Shown: piece by piece, positions 14,648 through 22,939 of the stretch
Position numbering within the stretch: position 1 is the stretch's first letter
Layout: every line of letters begins with the position of its first letter
Source of the DNA: a virus
IMG/VR virus record: IMGVR_UViG_3300025914_000475
Location: 1-32,651 of that record
DNA length: 32,651 nucleotides
Direction: 5' to 3' (one strand)
The notes under the pieces: generated by a model
Told to the model about the DNA's origin: nothing
What the model saw: only the letters and a program-made list of their open reading frames with translations
Database searches by the model: none
Translations under genes and position numbers: made by a program

Positions 14648-15631
14648 ATGATGGCACAGCCTTTATTCCCCCAAAGTATCGAACTCAATCAAAGTCAACT
14701 GGACGATTTAGATCACTTATTTACGGACGCTACGAATGATTTAGAGCGTTCTGTTCGCGCACTTAATAGCGGTAGTCTTAACCGCGCACAGCTCGTTACG
14801 GTACGCCAACAAGTACAGAGTCGATTACAGCAGCTCGGAAATAGTGTCGGTGCCTGGGTGTCGATCAACGTGCCTGATCAGTACATACAAGGCCAGCAAG
14901 ACGCAGCTAGACAGCAAGCGTCATTTGGTAATAAAGCGGCCGCCGGTTTGATACTTGGCGCTATTGCCTATGGCTCATATGCAAAGTATGCCGATAGTAA
15001 AGTGCTAACCACCGCCAAGATCATAACGCCTACGCCGCAAATGTTCGATCTGCAAAACCAAGCAATTGAAACCATTGTTAAGGATATGAGCACTAGCTTT
15101 GGCAACACGCTCACCTATATGTCACGCTCAACGGATGGCATTATTAGTCGCATACAATCACTTGGCATTCGTCGAGCCATTGCCGAAGAAACGAAGAGTG
15201 GTGCCGGTACGGACGCTATTAGTAGGCAAATTGCATCCATGATCGAGAACAATGGTATTTTTGGTCTGGTTGATAAAGCTGGCCGTACATGGTCACCGGA
15301 AGTGTATGCCGATATGTTGGTTAAAACAAAGCTAACAGAAGCACGCAATAACGGATTGATGAACTCATTACTCAGCGTAGGCCAAGACTTAGTGGAAGTA
15401 TCAGCACATGGCGCAACAGACGCTTGTGGCAACTGGGAAGGTCGCATTTTGTCGATCACTGGCTATAGCAAGCTTTACCCAAGCGTGCAGGATGCAAGTA
15501 TGGCCGGACTCTTTCACCCACGTTGTAAGCACACGCTGAACGCAGCGCCAGCAGATACCTATCCGGATCAATACTTGCCGAATTCGTCGGCGTCATTAGA
15601 GAACGTCGATGCTATGGCTACAGTTGCGTAA
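14648..15631 (+). CDS. Minor capsid / head morphogenesis protein (minor capsid protein 2, MuF-like)
   Basis: This 327-residue protein has a helical N-terminal half with AAAGLILGAIAYGSYAKYA. The C-terminal block HGATDACGNWEGRILSITGYSKLYPSV...GLFHPRCKHTL (about residues 255-300) matches the end of phage minor capsid proteins that follow portals. Such proteins ride on the portal inside the prohead and may be ejected. An ATG at 14648 and another at 14651 are both possible; TTAGGAGTGA upstream serves either. It ends 14 bp inside the convergent gene at 15618. Confidence 0.8.
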   Translation: MMAQPLFPQSIELNQSQLDDLDHLFTDATNDLERSVRALNSGSLNRAQLVTVRQQVQSRLQQLGNSVGAWVSINVPDQYIQGQQDAARQQASFGNKAAAGLILGAIAYGSYAKYADSKVLTTAKIITPTPQMFDLQNQAIETIVKDMSTSFGNTLTYMSRSTDGIISRIQSLGIRRAIAEETKSGAGTDAISRQIASMIENNGIFGLVDKAGRTWSPEVYADMLVKTKLTEARNNGLMNSLLSVGQDLVEVSAHGATDACGNWEGRILSITGYSKLYPSVQDASMAGLFHPRCKHTLNAAPADTYPDQYLPNSSASLENVDAMATVA

Positions 15632-16247
15632 TGTCTGCGCGAGCCTTTGCAAGATCGCTCTTGTAGGCGTCCTGGTCGCTGGTTACTTTTGCGCTGTCGC
15701 TATCCGTTGGATTGCCAAGCGTCTGGTCGTCCAAAACAGCCTTAGTGTCGCGAGTATAGTTCTGAATATCGGTATAAACCTGTTGGATATCTGTATTCCA
15801 TGTATCAAGCGCGGCTGGTTGTGTTTGGTGTGCGTTGAAATAAGCATTGCTTGCTTTGTTATACTCGGGCGTTATAGTGTCGTATTTTACGCTGTGTTCG
15901 AGATCATCCCAGAATTGGTGGAATGAGCTAGTGGAGTTTGCTGCATCGCTTTGGCCGGCAGCAGATTGCACGTTGTTCATTAGGTTGTCTTCCCAATTCG
16001 TTTGATTGGTCATAATAGGAGTAACTTGTGTTTTTAGATCGGCAAGTGATGTCGTAGGTGCCTGGTTTGTAGCGGTAGTTTGTGAGCTTTTTGCATCTGC
16101 CGTAGTTTTTGGCTTATTGAAGTTACTGACGAGTGCAGAGATGCCCCAGATTATAAGCGCAAGTACCACAACAATGATTACGAGCCCTATGGCTATTTCG
16201 CGGGGTGTGCCCTTTTTATTTTTACTGTGAGTTTGCAGATCAGCCAT
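15618..16247 (-). CDS. Membrane-anchored moron protein, unknown function
   Basis: This 209-residue protein is the only complete gene opposing the head genes. Residues 1-18 are basic and cytoplasmic. Residues about 19-41 form a transmembrane anchor (IAIGLVIIVVVLALIIWGISALV). A Thr/Ser/Gln-rich linker follows, then a helical extracytoplasmic domain (QFWDDLEHSVKYDTITPEYNKASNAYF...). It has an SD (AGGGAGAG) and its own sigma-70-type promoter. That makes it a typical moron, an insert expressed by the prophage. Superinfection exclusion or host-surface change would fit, but the family is not recognised. It converges on the minor capsid gene with a 14-bp overlap. Confidence 0.7.
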   Translation of the reverse strand: MADLQTHSKNKKGTPREIAIGLVIIVVVLALIIWGISALVSNFNKPKTTADAKSSQTTATNQAPTTSLADLKTQVTPIMTNQTNWEDNLMNNVQSAAGQSDAANSTSSFHQFWDDLEHSVKYDTITPEYNKASNAYFNAHQTQPAALDTWNTDIQQVYTDIQNYTRDTKAVLDDQTLGNPTDSDSAKVTSDQDAYKSDLAKARADITQL

Positions 16248-16279
16248 GGACTCTCCCTAATAGAACTATTATTAACACT

Positions 16280-16308
16280 ACAATAACCGATCCACATTGC
16301 TTCGTCAA
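16280..16308 (-). promoter_or_regulatory. Host-type promoter for the moron gene
   Basis: On the minus strand, TTGACG (16303-16308 on plus coordinates) and TATTGT (16280-16285) are exactly 17 bp apart. The -10 lies 32 bp before the ATG. The -35 box is only 6 bp from the late element of the opposite strand at 16315, so the two divergent promoters nearly touch. Confidence 0.55.
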
Positions 16309-16314
16309 ACTGCT

Positions 16315-16334
16315 ATGGTTGACCTATTTACAAC
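16315..16334 (+). promoter_or_regulatory. Late-gene promoter element, copy 2 (scaffold and coat unit)
   Basis: Exact match to ATGGTTGA-N7-ACAAC (N7 = CCTATTT). The scaffold ATG is 74 bp further on and, unlike most other copies, is served by an SD (GAGGAATC). A longer 5' UTR is therefore expected for the most strongly expressed unit. Confidence 0.75.
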
Positions 16335-16408
16335 GTCTGCTTGACAATCACGATTGAACCAAGCAATAGAGTGGGCTGACCACTTAAAAAACTGAAGCGA
16401 GGAATCAC

Positions 16409-17119
16409 ATGACCGTACAAAGCGGAGCAGGAGCAAGTGACGGAGCTGGAAACGGCAATGGCACGGGTTCCGATGGCGCAGGCACAGGCGATAGTGCAAA
16501 TCAGAACCAAAATCAGAACCAAAACGGTGGTGCAAACAACCAAAACGGCAATGGTGGCGGCTCTAGCTTCGATCCTGAAAAGGATTTAACAAAAGAACAA
16601 TGGGAAGCCATTTACGGCTCTGGCCGATTCAAGCAATTGAACGATAAAGCCAAGCAAGCCGATACCCTTCAAAAAGCAGCTGATGAAGCTGAGCGGAAAC
16701 GCCTCGAAGACGAAGGAAAGTGGCAGGAACTGGCGAATAAGAATGCTCAAACAGCCGAGCAATACAAAACTGTAGCCCTCAATGCCGAAATCAAGGCACT
16801 TGCAGCGGCAGCAGGTAGCGTAGACCCGGCAGCAGTTGCGGCGCTTATCGACAAGTCTGGAATCTCAGTTGACGACAACCTCAACGTCACAGGCGCTGAG
16901 AGTGCCCTCAATGCTCTTAAAGAATCGAAGCCTTACCTCTTTAACAACGCTAACAACAATAATAATTCGACTCGGGTTGGTTCACCAACGAACCCCGGTA
17001 ACACAAACACCGGTTACAAGTTCAAGATGTCAGAAATCAGGGATCCAAAGTTCTACGCAGAGAACAAGGTCGCTATCAAAGAAGCGATCAAACAAGGATT
17101 AGTTGACAAAGACAACTAG
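16409..17119 (+). CDS. Capsid scaffolding protein
   Basis: This 236-residue protein has a Gly/Asn/Gln low-complexity N-terminus (residues 1-about 50). A charged helical centre (QLNDKAKQADTLQKAADEAERKRLEDEGKWQELANKN) follows, then a short basic C-terminus. DPEKDLTKEQWEAIYGSGRFKQL and the coiled-coil middle are typical of scaffold proteins encoded just before coat genes. Scaffolds guide prohead assembly and then leave. There is no protease motif. It is 39 bp before the coat gene in the same unit. Confidence 0.8.
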   Translation: MTVQSGAGASDGAGNGNGTGSDGAGTGDSANQNQNQNQNGGANNQNGNGGGSSFDPEKDLTKEQWEAIYGSGRFKQLNDKAKQADTLQKAADEAERKRLEDEGKWQELANKNAQTAEQYKTVALNAEIKALAAAAGSVDPAAVAALIDKSGISVDDNLNVTGAESALNALKESKPYLFNNANNNNNSTRVGSPTNPGNTNTGYKFKMSEIRDPKFYAENKVAIKEAIKQGLVDKDN

Positions 17120-17158
17120 GAACGTAAGCCCTAGCCGCAGAGAAAGGTAAACAAAACC

Positions 17159-18103
17159 ATGCCATACATGGATAACACAGCTGATGCCGCTTTCATACCG
17201 GTCATCATCTCAAACGAAGCTCTAGGCGCATTCGGTTCATACATGAACCTCGCAAAAACAGTATCTCTTAACTGGGAATGGACTAGCTCCACTCAGGGTG
17301 CTACCCTCCAGGTTCCAAAGCGTGGTGTTTTAACTGCCAACAGTAAAGCATCTAACGGCTCTGTAGTTGTACAGAACCCAACCGCTACAACGATTCCTGT
17401 TACACTAAACCAACACTGGGAAGTTACCTTTGGTATCGACGACGTGACTGCTGTATTGCAAAACCAGAACACGCTCGAAGGCTATGGCCAAGATGCAGCT
17501 ATTGCACTTGCTGAAAAAATCGAAGGTTACCTTGCTGGTCAATACGCAGGTCTTAGCGCAACGCCAATCACGTTCGATACTACCAGCACCACAACTATTG
17601 ACCAAAGTGTTCGCAAAATCCGCAAATACTTCACTGATAGTAAGGTTCCAAAGCTCGAACAGCGCAACGTGTATGTTTCAAGCGGTATTTACGATGGTCT
17701 GCTTAGCAACCCAACGTACGTACAGGCTCAGAACATCGGTTTGCTCGGCGGTAACGTCAACGAAGTTCCATTGGTTAAGGGTCAAGTGCTACCTATCCAT
17801 GGCCTGCACTTCTGGGAAAGCCAGCTTGTCACACAGACTGGTACGACTCCTAGCATCGTTGACCACGCTATTGCTTACACCGAGAACGCCTTTGTATTGG
17901 CTGCTCGCCCACTTCCAAAGGTCCCAGATGGCTTCGGTGCTGTATCTGAGGTCTTCCAGGACGAGGATGTACAAGTAGGCTTCCGTACCGTTTCAAGCTT
18001 CAACCCGAACATGACAGCAACACAGATCACACTCGATGTACTGTTTGGCGCTGCCGCACTCGACGTTCGCCGAGGTGTCGAGGTTGACTTTACCCACGCC
18101 TAA
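17159..18103 (+). CDS. Major capsid (coat) protein, P22-like
   Basis: This 314-residue protein resembles P22-type coat proteins (HK97 fold). It opens MPYMDNTADAAFIPVIISNEAL, then has IPVTLNQHWEVTFGIDDV, the long helix QDAAIALAEKIEGYLAGQYAG (about residues 109-129), and AYTENAFVLAARPLPKVPDGFGAV. Codon choice is more uniform than in neighbouring genes (many CCA, GTT and AAC), which suits very high expression. The SD is AGAAAGGT. It is followed directly by a strong terminator. I place it by position and motif style, not by a database match. Confidence 0.85.
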   Translation: MPYMDNTADAAFIPVIISNEALGAFGSYMNLAKTVSLNWEWTSSTQGATLQVPKRGVLTANSKASNGSVVVQNPTATTIPVTLNQHWEVTFGIDDVTAVLQNQNTLEGYGQDAAIALAEKIEGYLAGQYAGLSATPITFDTTSTTTIDQSVRKIRKYFTDSKVPKLEQRNVYVSSGIYDGLLSNPTYVQAQNIGLLGGNVNEVPLVKGQVLPIHGLHFWESQLVTQTGTTPSIVDHAIAYTENAFVLAARPLPKVPDGFGAVSEVFQDEDVQVGFRTVSSFNPNMTATQITLDVLFGAAALDVRRGVEVDFTHA

Positions 18104-18129
18104 CAGCTAGGTAACGGACAACAAAGTGA

Positions 18130-18158
18130 GATCGCTCCACATGGGGCGGTCTTTCTTT
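18130..18158 (+). terminator. Terminator after the coat gene
   Basis: GATCGCTCC (18130-18138) pairs with GGGGCGGTC (18143-18151) around ACAT, with two G-U pairs. It is followed by the T-rich tract TTTCTTT. It closes the scaffold-coat unit immediately before the next late element. Confidence 0.8.
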
Positions 18159-18172
18159 ATAGCGAAAGCGTA

Positions 18173-18192
18173 ATGGTTGACTAAATAACAAC
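18173..18192 (+). promoter_or_regulatory. Late-gene promoter element, copy 3 (connector unit)
   Basis: Exact match to ATGGTTGA-N7-ACAAC (N7 = CTAAATA). The next ATG is 40 bp away and has an SD (GAAAGGGGAT). Confidence 0.75.
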
Positions 18193-18232
18193 ATACAAGT
18201 CACAATACGGCCAGAATAAGAAAGGGGATCAG

Positions 18233-18610
18233 ATGCCATTTTTCAAAAATGCTAAGGACGAGATTTGCCAAGTTTATGAGACCGAGGTTAAACCGGTTTT
18301 GGAAGCTGGTTGGAAAGAATTAACAGCCGTAGAGGAAGCGGAATACCGCGCAATGCTACACGGCAAAGAAGAGCTTACAAGCTCTCTCGCTATTGAGGAA
18401 GCACGTGCTAAGGCTGGCTTGCACAAGTTGTTTGGCCAAGTCGAGACTAATGTTGCTGCCGACACACAAAAAGTTGAAACAGCTGTTAAAGAAGCTGCCA
18501 AAAAGACTACTAAAAAGCCAGCAGCTACAAAACCTGCTGACACTAAAGCCCCAGCCGCAGGTGCTACTGATGCCGCAGCCAGTGCAAACGCTACGGAGGG
18601 TACGAAATAA
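18233..18610 (+). CDS. Hypothetical structural protein with Ala/Lys/Pro-rich tail
   Basis: This 125-residue protein has a compact N-terminal part (MPFFKNAKDEICQVYETEVKPVLEAGWKELTAVEEAEYRAML), then helices, then a disordered Ala/Lys/Pro/Thr tail from about residue 85. It is the first gene after the coat terminator and overlaps the next by one base (TAATG). It may be a head decoration or head-tail accessory protein. The family is unknown. Confidence 0.55.
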   Translation: MPFFKNAKDEICQVYETEVKPVLEAGWKELTAVEEAEYRAMLHGKEELTSSLAIEEARAKAGLHKLFGQVETNVAADTQKVETAVKEAAKKTTKKPAATKPADTKAPAAGATDAAASANATEGTK

Positions 18611-19272
18611 TGGCGGCCTCATCCGTACCAGGCACAGTTGAACCAACTGTCGATCCCGCAACTATCATCCCAGCTGCACACATTCCATCAGCAGCCGCTG
18701 CTGTTCAACAGAATGGTGGCCAAAATAACCCTAACGTTCTTGCAATGATCGAGCAAATGCGCAAGCAGCTCGACGCGCTTGCTGGCAATGCAGGCGGTGC
18801 AGAAATGGGCGATGTTGTCCTCGTCAACCCTTATGGTCGCATTGTCGAGGTGAGTGGTGAGTTATCTACCGAATACATGGGTAAAGTTGGTTTCCGCCGT
18901 GCTACTCCTGATGAAGAAGCAGGTTACCGCAAAGCTATTTTGCGCCAAACTCCTGAATACCTACGTCGTCAAGAGAAAAAGCGTCTCCAAGAGGAACGTG
19001 CAATGCTTGATGAGCTTGAAAACGAAGATGTTGCCGGTGGTGCATCAAATGAAGATCTAATGCGTGCAACCGTTACGGATGCTCAGAAGACCGGCGCACC
19101 GGCTCCTGCTGCACCAGCTAAGGCTCAGAGCCAAGCAACTCAGGCGCCAAAAACTGGTGAATCCGCGCAAGACGCTACGGACGCCGGCGATTCAACGCCA
19201 AAACCACCAAGCCGTCGTGCAAGGGCTCAGAGCCAAGCAACTAAAACCGAAAACACAACCCCAAAGCAATAA
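18610..19272 (+). CDS. Hypothetical structural protein
   Basis: This 220-residue protein has disordered ends and a conserved-looking centre (GDVVLVNPYGRIVEVSGELSTEYMGKVGFRRATPDEEAGYR, about residues 66-107). A charged coiled coil follows (RRQEKKRLQEERAMLDELENE). The Pro/Ala/Gln tail contains the peptide AQSQAT twice, encoded by the 19-bp direct repeat listed separately. Its place between coat and connector genes suggests a virion or assembly role. No family was recognised. Confidence 0.55.
   Translation: MAASSVPGTVEPTVDPATIIPAAHIPSAAAAVQQNGGQNNPNVLAMIEQMRKQLDALAGNAGGAEMGDVVLVNPYGRIVEVSGELSTEYMGKVGFRRATPDEEAGYRKAILRQTPEYLRRQEKKRLQEERAMLDELENEDVAGGASNEDLMRATVTDAQKTGAPAPAAPAKAQSQATQAPKTGESAQDATDAGDSTPKPPSRRARAQSQATKTENTTPKQ
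19122..19242 (+). repeat. 19-bp direct repeat inside a coding region
   Basis: GGCTCAGAGCCAAGCAACT occurs at 19122-19140 and again at 19224-19242, in the same frame, in the disordered tail of the preceding gene. Slippage or recombination between the copies would remove 34 codons without a frameshift. Confidence 0.7.
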
Positions 19273-19309
19273 TAATTGCTGAATTGGGCTATTTAAAGAG
19301 AGGAATATA

Positions 19310-20071
19310 ATGAGTCGCCGTCAATACATAACTTCCACATATCTTACGAGCTATTTAGGAAGCCAAACATTGACCGGCGACTTTCCTTCTCCCGATGGTT
19401 TGATTGATATGGCCGAGCAGATGATCGACAGTTATGTTGGCCCTCAGCGCAAATGGTTCCAGCTAGACAGTTCGTTTATTGCCGGTGTTTATACTCCTCC
19501 TGATTATGAGCCAGAAACACCAGTGGTCAAAGAATTGCGTGGCCGTATTACGCAGGTTGTAAGTCCTACGCAATACATGATTGAGACGTGGCAACAGCAT
19601 GCTTACCAAAATAACTTCTTTCAAATGTGTAATTTGGACATCATAGGCGGTATGGGGAATGGCAATAGCTATATTATTAGTGCTTCTACGCTTGCGGGGC
19701 AGATCACCATTACAAATATTGATGGTACGAGCCCATCGGTGGCCGTTTTTGACACAACGAGCGTGTACCGCATCTATCAGCTCGGTAAATTCCCACGAGA
19801 TAGGGATGTATTCTATAATACCTTCCAAAACCCTACATTCTATTACAAATCAGTTCCTGAGCAAGTACGTGAAGCAGTTGCGGCACAAGCTGAATTTATC
19901 AATAAGATGGGTCTATCCTACTTCACGTCGGAACGCCTAACAAGTGAGCATATCGGCCCATACAGCTATACCAGGGCTGCACATTCTGTTAAAGATGATA
20001 CCCTTATCGCTCCCAAAGCGAAAATGTTGCTACGCGGTTACATGAGTCGCCGAGGGACGATGATGGTATGA
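19310..20071 (+). CDS. Head-tail connector (adaptor) protein
   Basis: This 253-residue protein begins with the helical pattern of gp15/gp6-type connectors (YITSTYLTSYLGSQTL, then DGLIDMAEQMIDSYVG). A beta-rich insert spans about residues 70-170, and the C-terminal helix PEQVREAVAAQAEFINKMG closes it. The insert makes it longer than typical 100-150-residue connectors. It follows the head genes, and its stop overlaps the next start (ATGA). The adaptor ring binds below the portal. The SD is AGAGAGGAATA. Confidence 0.7.
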   Translation: MSRRQYITSTYLTSYLGSQTLTGDFPSPDGLIDMAEQMIDSYVGPQRKWFQLDSSFIAGVYTPPDYEPETPVVKELRGRITQVVSPTQYMIETWQQHAYQNNFFQMCNLDIIGGMGNGNSYIISASTLAGQITITNIDGTSPSVAVFDTTSVYRIYQLGKFPRDRDVFYNTFQNPTFYYKSVPEQVREAVAAQAEFINKMGLSYFTSERLTSEHIGPYSYTRAAHSVKDDTLIAPKAKMLLRGYMSRRGTMMV

Positions 20072-20394
20072 GTCTGCAAAATCTTCTCAATCAGAACGTT
20101 GATGTTTATCGTCGTGCTCTTACGACGGGAAGCAAAAAAGAGGTATCAAAGGTCGCAACAATTAGGATTATGATTGCGCCGATGTCCGCCAACACTACAA
20201 AGATAGCCGATATGGCGTTCGCGCGCGCATTCCAAGGCTTTGTGTTGCCTACAGCTAACGTACTCATTGGTGACTATCTCCAAGATGCAACGGGCGGCAA
20301 ATATGATGTCCAAGGTGCTCGTAATTACACGATGGGTACGCAACCGTTTATTGAGCTACTACTACAGAAACAAACGCAGCAAGGACAAGTATAA
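20068..20394 (+). CDS. Head-closure / stopper protein
   Basis: This 108-residue protein is beta-rich, with NVDVYRRALTTGSKKEV near the N-terminus and ANVLIGDYLQDATGGKYDVQGARNYTMG. This layout and size resemble head-closure proteins (SPP1 gp16 group), which plug the connector after packaging. It overlaps both neighbours by 1-4 bp, in the canonical order adaptor, stopper, tail completion, terminator. Assignment rests mainly on position. Confidence 0.6.
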   Translation: MSLQNLLNQNVDVYRRALTTGSKKEVSKVATIRIMIAPMSANTTKIADMAFARAFQGFVLPTANVLIGDYLQDATGGKYDVQGARNYTMGTQPFIELLLQKQTQQGQV

Positions 20395-20891
20395 TGGCTG
20401 AAAATGACGACACACAACCTTATAGCCTGAGTTTTGACACGAAGGCACTCGATTTGTGGGCGTCGTACGTTGGTGGCAATGCTGGCAATATCATTCGTCT
20501 GCATACTAACCTTGCACTGAAAAACGCCGCCGGAATAGTGCAGCGTCGAGAATACAAGGAGGCGCCACGCGGCGTTACTGGTGGGCTGATTAAATCCATT
20601 CGCCAGATCGTGACAGAGGCGATTGCAACTATTGGCCCCGCCGCCAACAAGTATGCTATCTACATCGAAAAAGGGACTAAGCCGCACATGCCACCTATTG
20701 ATGCGATCACGCCGTGGGCTGAGAGCGTAGGTATTAATCCATGGGCTGTGGCAATGAGCATCAAGAAGAAAGGCACGCAAGCAAATCCGTTTGTTAAGCG
20801 TACCTTTGGTGTTACAAAGGGTGACGTTAAAGCTGAATTTGCGCTAGCTACTGTACGCATAACCTCTGCACTAGCAGCGAAAGGATTTTAA
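20394..20891 (+). CDS. HK97 gp10-like neck / tail-completion protein
   Basis: These 165 residues carry the recognisable block APRGVTGGLIKSI, then IGPAANKYAIYIEKGTKPHMPP, then WAESVGINPWAVAMSIKKKGTQANPF. The 'YA.YIE.GT.PH.PP' and 'KKGT.ANPF' signatures are typical of gp10-like proteins that join heads and tails. It starts on the last base of the previous stop (TAATG). Confidence 0.8.
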   Translation: MAENDDTQPYSLSFDTKALDLWASYVGGNAGNIIRLHTNLALKNAAGIVQRREYKEAPRGVTGGLIKSIRQIVTEAIATIGPAANKYAIYIEKGTKPHMPPIDAITPWAESVGINPWAVAMSIKKKGTQANPFVKRTFGVTKGDVKAEFALATVRITSALAAKGF

Positions 20892-20893
20892 CC

Positions 20894-21373
20894 ATGCAAG
20901 CATCAACAATACTCGATGATATCTATAACCAGTTAGTCACAGTGCTTGAAAATGTGGCCGATCCTATCAATACGAGTAGTAAACTATTTCAGAATGCCGA
21001 TAATTCGTGGAATATCTTTGACGGCCCTCAGACTGACTATAAAGGTACGCCAGCCGCAATATTGATTCCATTGCCCGGCCCCGAAAGTGTATTTGAGACC
21101 AATTATCAAAACAAACGTGGTTATGGTTACGGCGTACTTATTGTTATGGACACAGAAATAACGAATTATATGAGTAGTCGAAAGAACATGCGTTTGATTG
21201 TTGACGGCGTACTGGACGCCCTCGACCGCAGCAACATGCTTAATGGCGTGGTTGATATCCTCAAAGCCTCCTCTTTGAAATGGACAGAGGAAGAGAGTTC
21301 ACTTGGCGTAAGTATTGTTGCACCACTCGAAATCAACGCAGTTAAGTTGGTTCAAGCATCCCTAGCTTTATAG
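20894..21373 (+). CDS. Tail terminator protein
   Basis: These 159 residues sit in the tail-terminator slot, two bases after the gp10-like gene and before the tail tube. The alternating helix and strand pattern (STILDDIYNQLVTVLENV, GTPAAILIPL, GYGVLIVMDTEI, MRLIVDGVLDAL, GVSIVAPLEINAV) fits the lambda gpU-like fold. Terminator rings cap the tail tube and define where elongation stops. Confidence 0.65.
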   Translation: MQASTILDDIYNQLVTVLENVADPINTSSKLFQNADNSWNIFDGPQTDYKGTPAAILIPLPGPESVFETNYQNKRGYGYGVLIVMDTEITNYMSSRKNMRLIVDGVLDALDRSNMLNGVVDILKASSLKWTEEESSLGVSIVAPLEINAVKLVQASLAL

Positions 21374-21381
21374 ATACCGCT

Positions 21382-21401
21382 ATGGTTGACCTATTTACAA
21401 C
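21382..21401 (+). promoter_or_regulatory. Late-gene promoter element, copy 4 (tail unit)
   Basis: Exact match to ATGGTTGA-N7-ACAAC (N7 = CCTATTT, identical to copy 2). The upstream context AGATACCGCT is shared with copy 5. The next ATG is 15 bp away, with a second ATG at 24 bp; neither has an SD. Confidence 0.75.
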
Positions 21402-21416
21402 GCCTCGCCCACACTG

Positions 21417-21629
21417 ATGGGTATTATGGTAACCAAAGCAAAAGACCAACCAGACTCTACTCAACCAGAAGCCCCTGCTACCTCTGTGGATAGCGCCAAG
21501 GCTGAATCAGCTACCGTAGCTGCTGGACAAAATCAAGTTTACTTCGTTCCTGAATACAACCTGTCCGTGGAAGCTGAATCGTTAGAAGCGGCGGTTGAAA
21601 AAGCAAAAGAATTGAAAGGGGTGAAGTAG
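21417..21629 (+). CDS. Small hypothetical tail-unit protein
   Basis: These 70 residues begin with a disordered Pro/Ser/Ala region. A small conserved-looking end follows (QVYFVPEYNLSVEAESLEAAVEKAKE). Either ATG (21417 or 21426) is possible, and there is no SD for either. It is the first gene after late element 4 and stops one base before the tail tube gene. The family is not recognised. Confidence 0.5.
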   Translation: MGIMVTKAKDQPDSTQPEAPATSVDSAKAESATVAAGQNQVYFVPEYNLSVEAESLEAAVEKAKELKGVK

Positions 21630-21630
21630 C

Positions 21631-22611
21631 ATGAGTGGCAGTCCATTTAGTGGCCGCAAGGTTGCGGTAGGTATAGCAAAAGAATCAGTGCGCGGCACTG
21701 GCGTAAACCCTGCCTTTTGGCTTGGCTGGACGGCTACCGACCTTGCTGATATGGGCAAGAACCAAATGAACAAGAGTGCGATCAATGTGCTCGACGAGAA
21801 CCAAAGCTCGGTTCTGGTCGAACAAACTGGTGGTGGTAAGATCGATGGTATTGTACCCGATCAGGGTATCGGTCTTGTGCTTTATTCGCTGTTTGGTGGC
21901 TATGCTAGTGCACTCCACGCTGGTGAAACGCTTGTACATGACCACACCTTTACCGAAAACCAAAGCAACCAAACCCAATCAGTTACTCTTACTCGCAAAG
22001 ATCCTAACGTAACCAACCAGTTTGCACTTTCAATGTTGAAATCACTCAGCCTGGATGTTGTTGCCGGCGATTATGTTAAGTTCTCTAGTGACTGGATCAC
22101 TCAGCCATCTACAACGGCTACCGTTACACCTGCCTTTGTTCAGGAAAATAACTTTATTGCCAAGAACGCTACGCTTAAATTTGCTACGACCGTCGCGGGA
22201 TTAGGTGCTGCAACCCCTGTAATTGTTAAGGACGTAAAGCTTAACTTCGATAAAAAAGTTAATCCATACTTTGTCATTGGTCAAAACAACCCGAATGATA
22301 TTTTTGCCGAAGGATTCACCCTTAAAGGTGACATGACTTTGCTCTATACCGACGATACATATAAAAACTATCGCTTTAATAACACACCTATGGCTGCTCT
22401 GCTCGATATCAAGAACACAGCCGTAACAATTGGTACCACGTCTAGCCCTGAGCTCCAACTACAACTATCTCAGGCCTACTTTACCGACTGGAAGCCTGCA
22501 TACCCTGTTGACGGTATGGTTGAACAAACCGTCACATTCGAGGGTACATTCTCGATCAGTTCAGGCTATGAGGCCCAGGCAATATTAACGAACTTAGTAA
22601 CAACGTATTAG
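21631..22611 (+). CDS. Major tail (tube) protein
   Basis: At 326 residues, beta-rich and Asn/Thr-rich, this fits the phage tail tube family. KVAVGIAKESVRGTGVNPAFWLGW opens it (a form shared by many siphovirus tube proteins), and KGDMTLLYTDDTYKNYRFNNTPMAALLDI and QTVTFEGTFSISSGYEAQAIL lie near the C-terminus. It is directly followed by the frameshifting chaperone genes and the tape measure, the conserved siphovirus order. AAAGGGGTG before the ATG is the SD. Confidence 0.82.
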   Translation: MSGSPFSGRKVAVGIAKESVRGTGVNPAFWLGWTATDLADMGKNQMNKSAINVLDENQSSVLVEQTGGGKIDGIVPDQGIGLVLYSLFGGYASALHAGETLVHDHTFTENQSNQTQSVTLTRKDPNVTNQFALSMLKSLSLDVVAGDYVKFSSDWITQPSTTATVTPAFVQENNFIAKNATLKFATTVAGLGAATPVIVKDVKLNFDKKVNPYFVIGQNNPNDIFAEGFTLKGDMTLLYTDDTYKNYRFNNTPMAALLDIKNTAVTIGTTSSPELQLQLSQAYFTDWKPAYPVDGMVEQTVTFEGTFSISSGYEAQAILTNLVTTY

Positions 22612-22621
22612 GAGGTGTGAC

Positions 22622-22939
22622 ATGGCGTTTATCGTATCAAAAAAACTGGATCTGAATTTCTTAGGCGAAGGCTGGCAAGGCGCGTACATCAATTTCTCGC
22701 TGCCTAGTCTTAAAGAGGGGCTAGACCAAAACACACCATCAGAGGAAGAAATCAAAGCCGATCCAAAAAAGCACACGCAAGCCATGGTCCAATTCGCCGA
22801 GAAGCATTTCTTGGATGGACAAGGCTGGAATGGTAGTCAACTCGTACCTTTAAAAGCATCTGATATCCAAGAGCTGCCTACGACCGTGTTCGTGGAAGCC
22901 ACCAAATTACTCATGGGGGCTCCCGACCCAAAATCGTAG
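22622..22939 (+). CDS. Tail assembly chaperone, short form (gpG-like)
   Basis: This 105-residue protein lies between tail tube and tape measure, where lambda gpG lies. The SD is GGAGGTG. Its last codons before the stop are GAC-CCA-AAA-TCG-TAG, which contain the in-frame slippery heptamer C-CCA-AAA. Most ribosomes should stop here and give the short form. A fraction should shift back one base into the next frame. Chaperone of this type binds the tape measure protein and recruits tube subunits. Confidence 0.78.
   Translation: MAFIVSKKLDLNFLGEGWQGAYINFSLPSLKEGLDQNTPSEEEIKADPKKHTQAMVQFAEKHFLDGQGWNGSQLVPLKASDIQELPTTVFVEATKLLMGAPDPKS

Noticed and set aside
15609-15926. Plus-strand frame of 105 codons overlapping the moron
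   Set aside because: It starts inside the minor capsid gene and is antisense to a gene with an SD, a promoter and a clear membrane anchor; its Cys/Ile/Val-rich sequence looks random.
16315-16334. TTGACC in the late elements as a standard -35 box
   Set aside because: No -10 hexamer lies 16-18 bp downstream at any copy; conservation instead extends through ACAAC.
22511-22530. ATGGTTGA inside the tail tube gene, and another at about 11411 in the terminase
   Set aside because: Both lack the ACAAC half at the right distance and lie within coding sequence, so they are chance half-sites.
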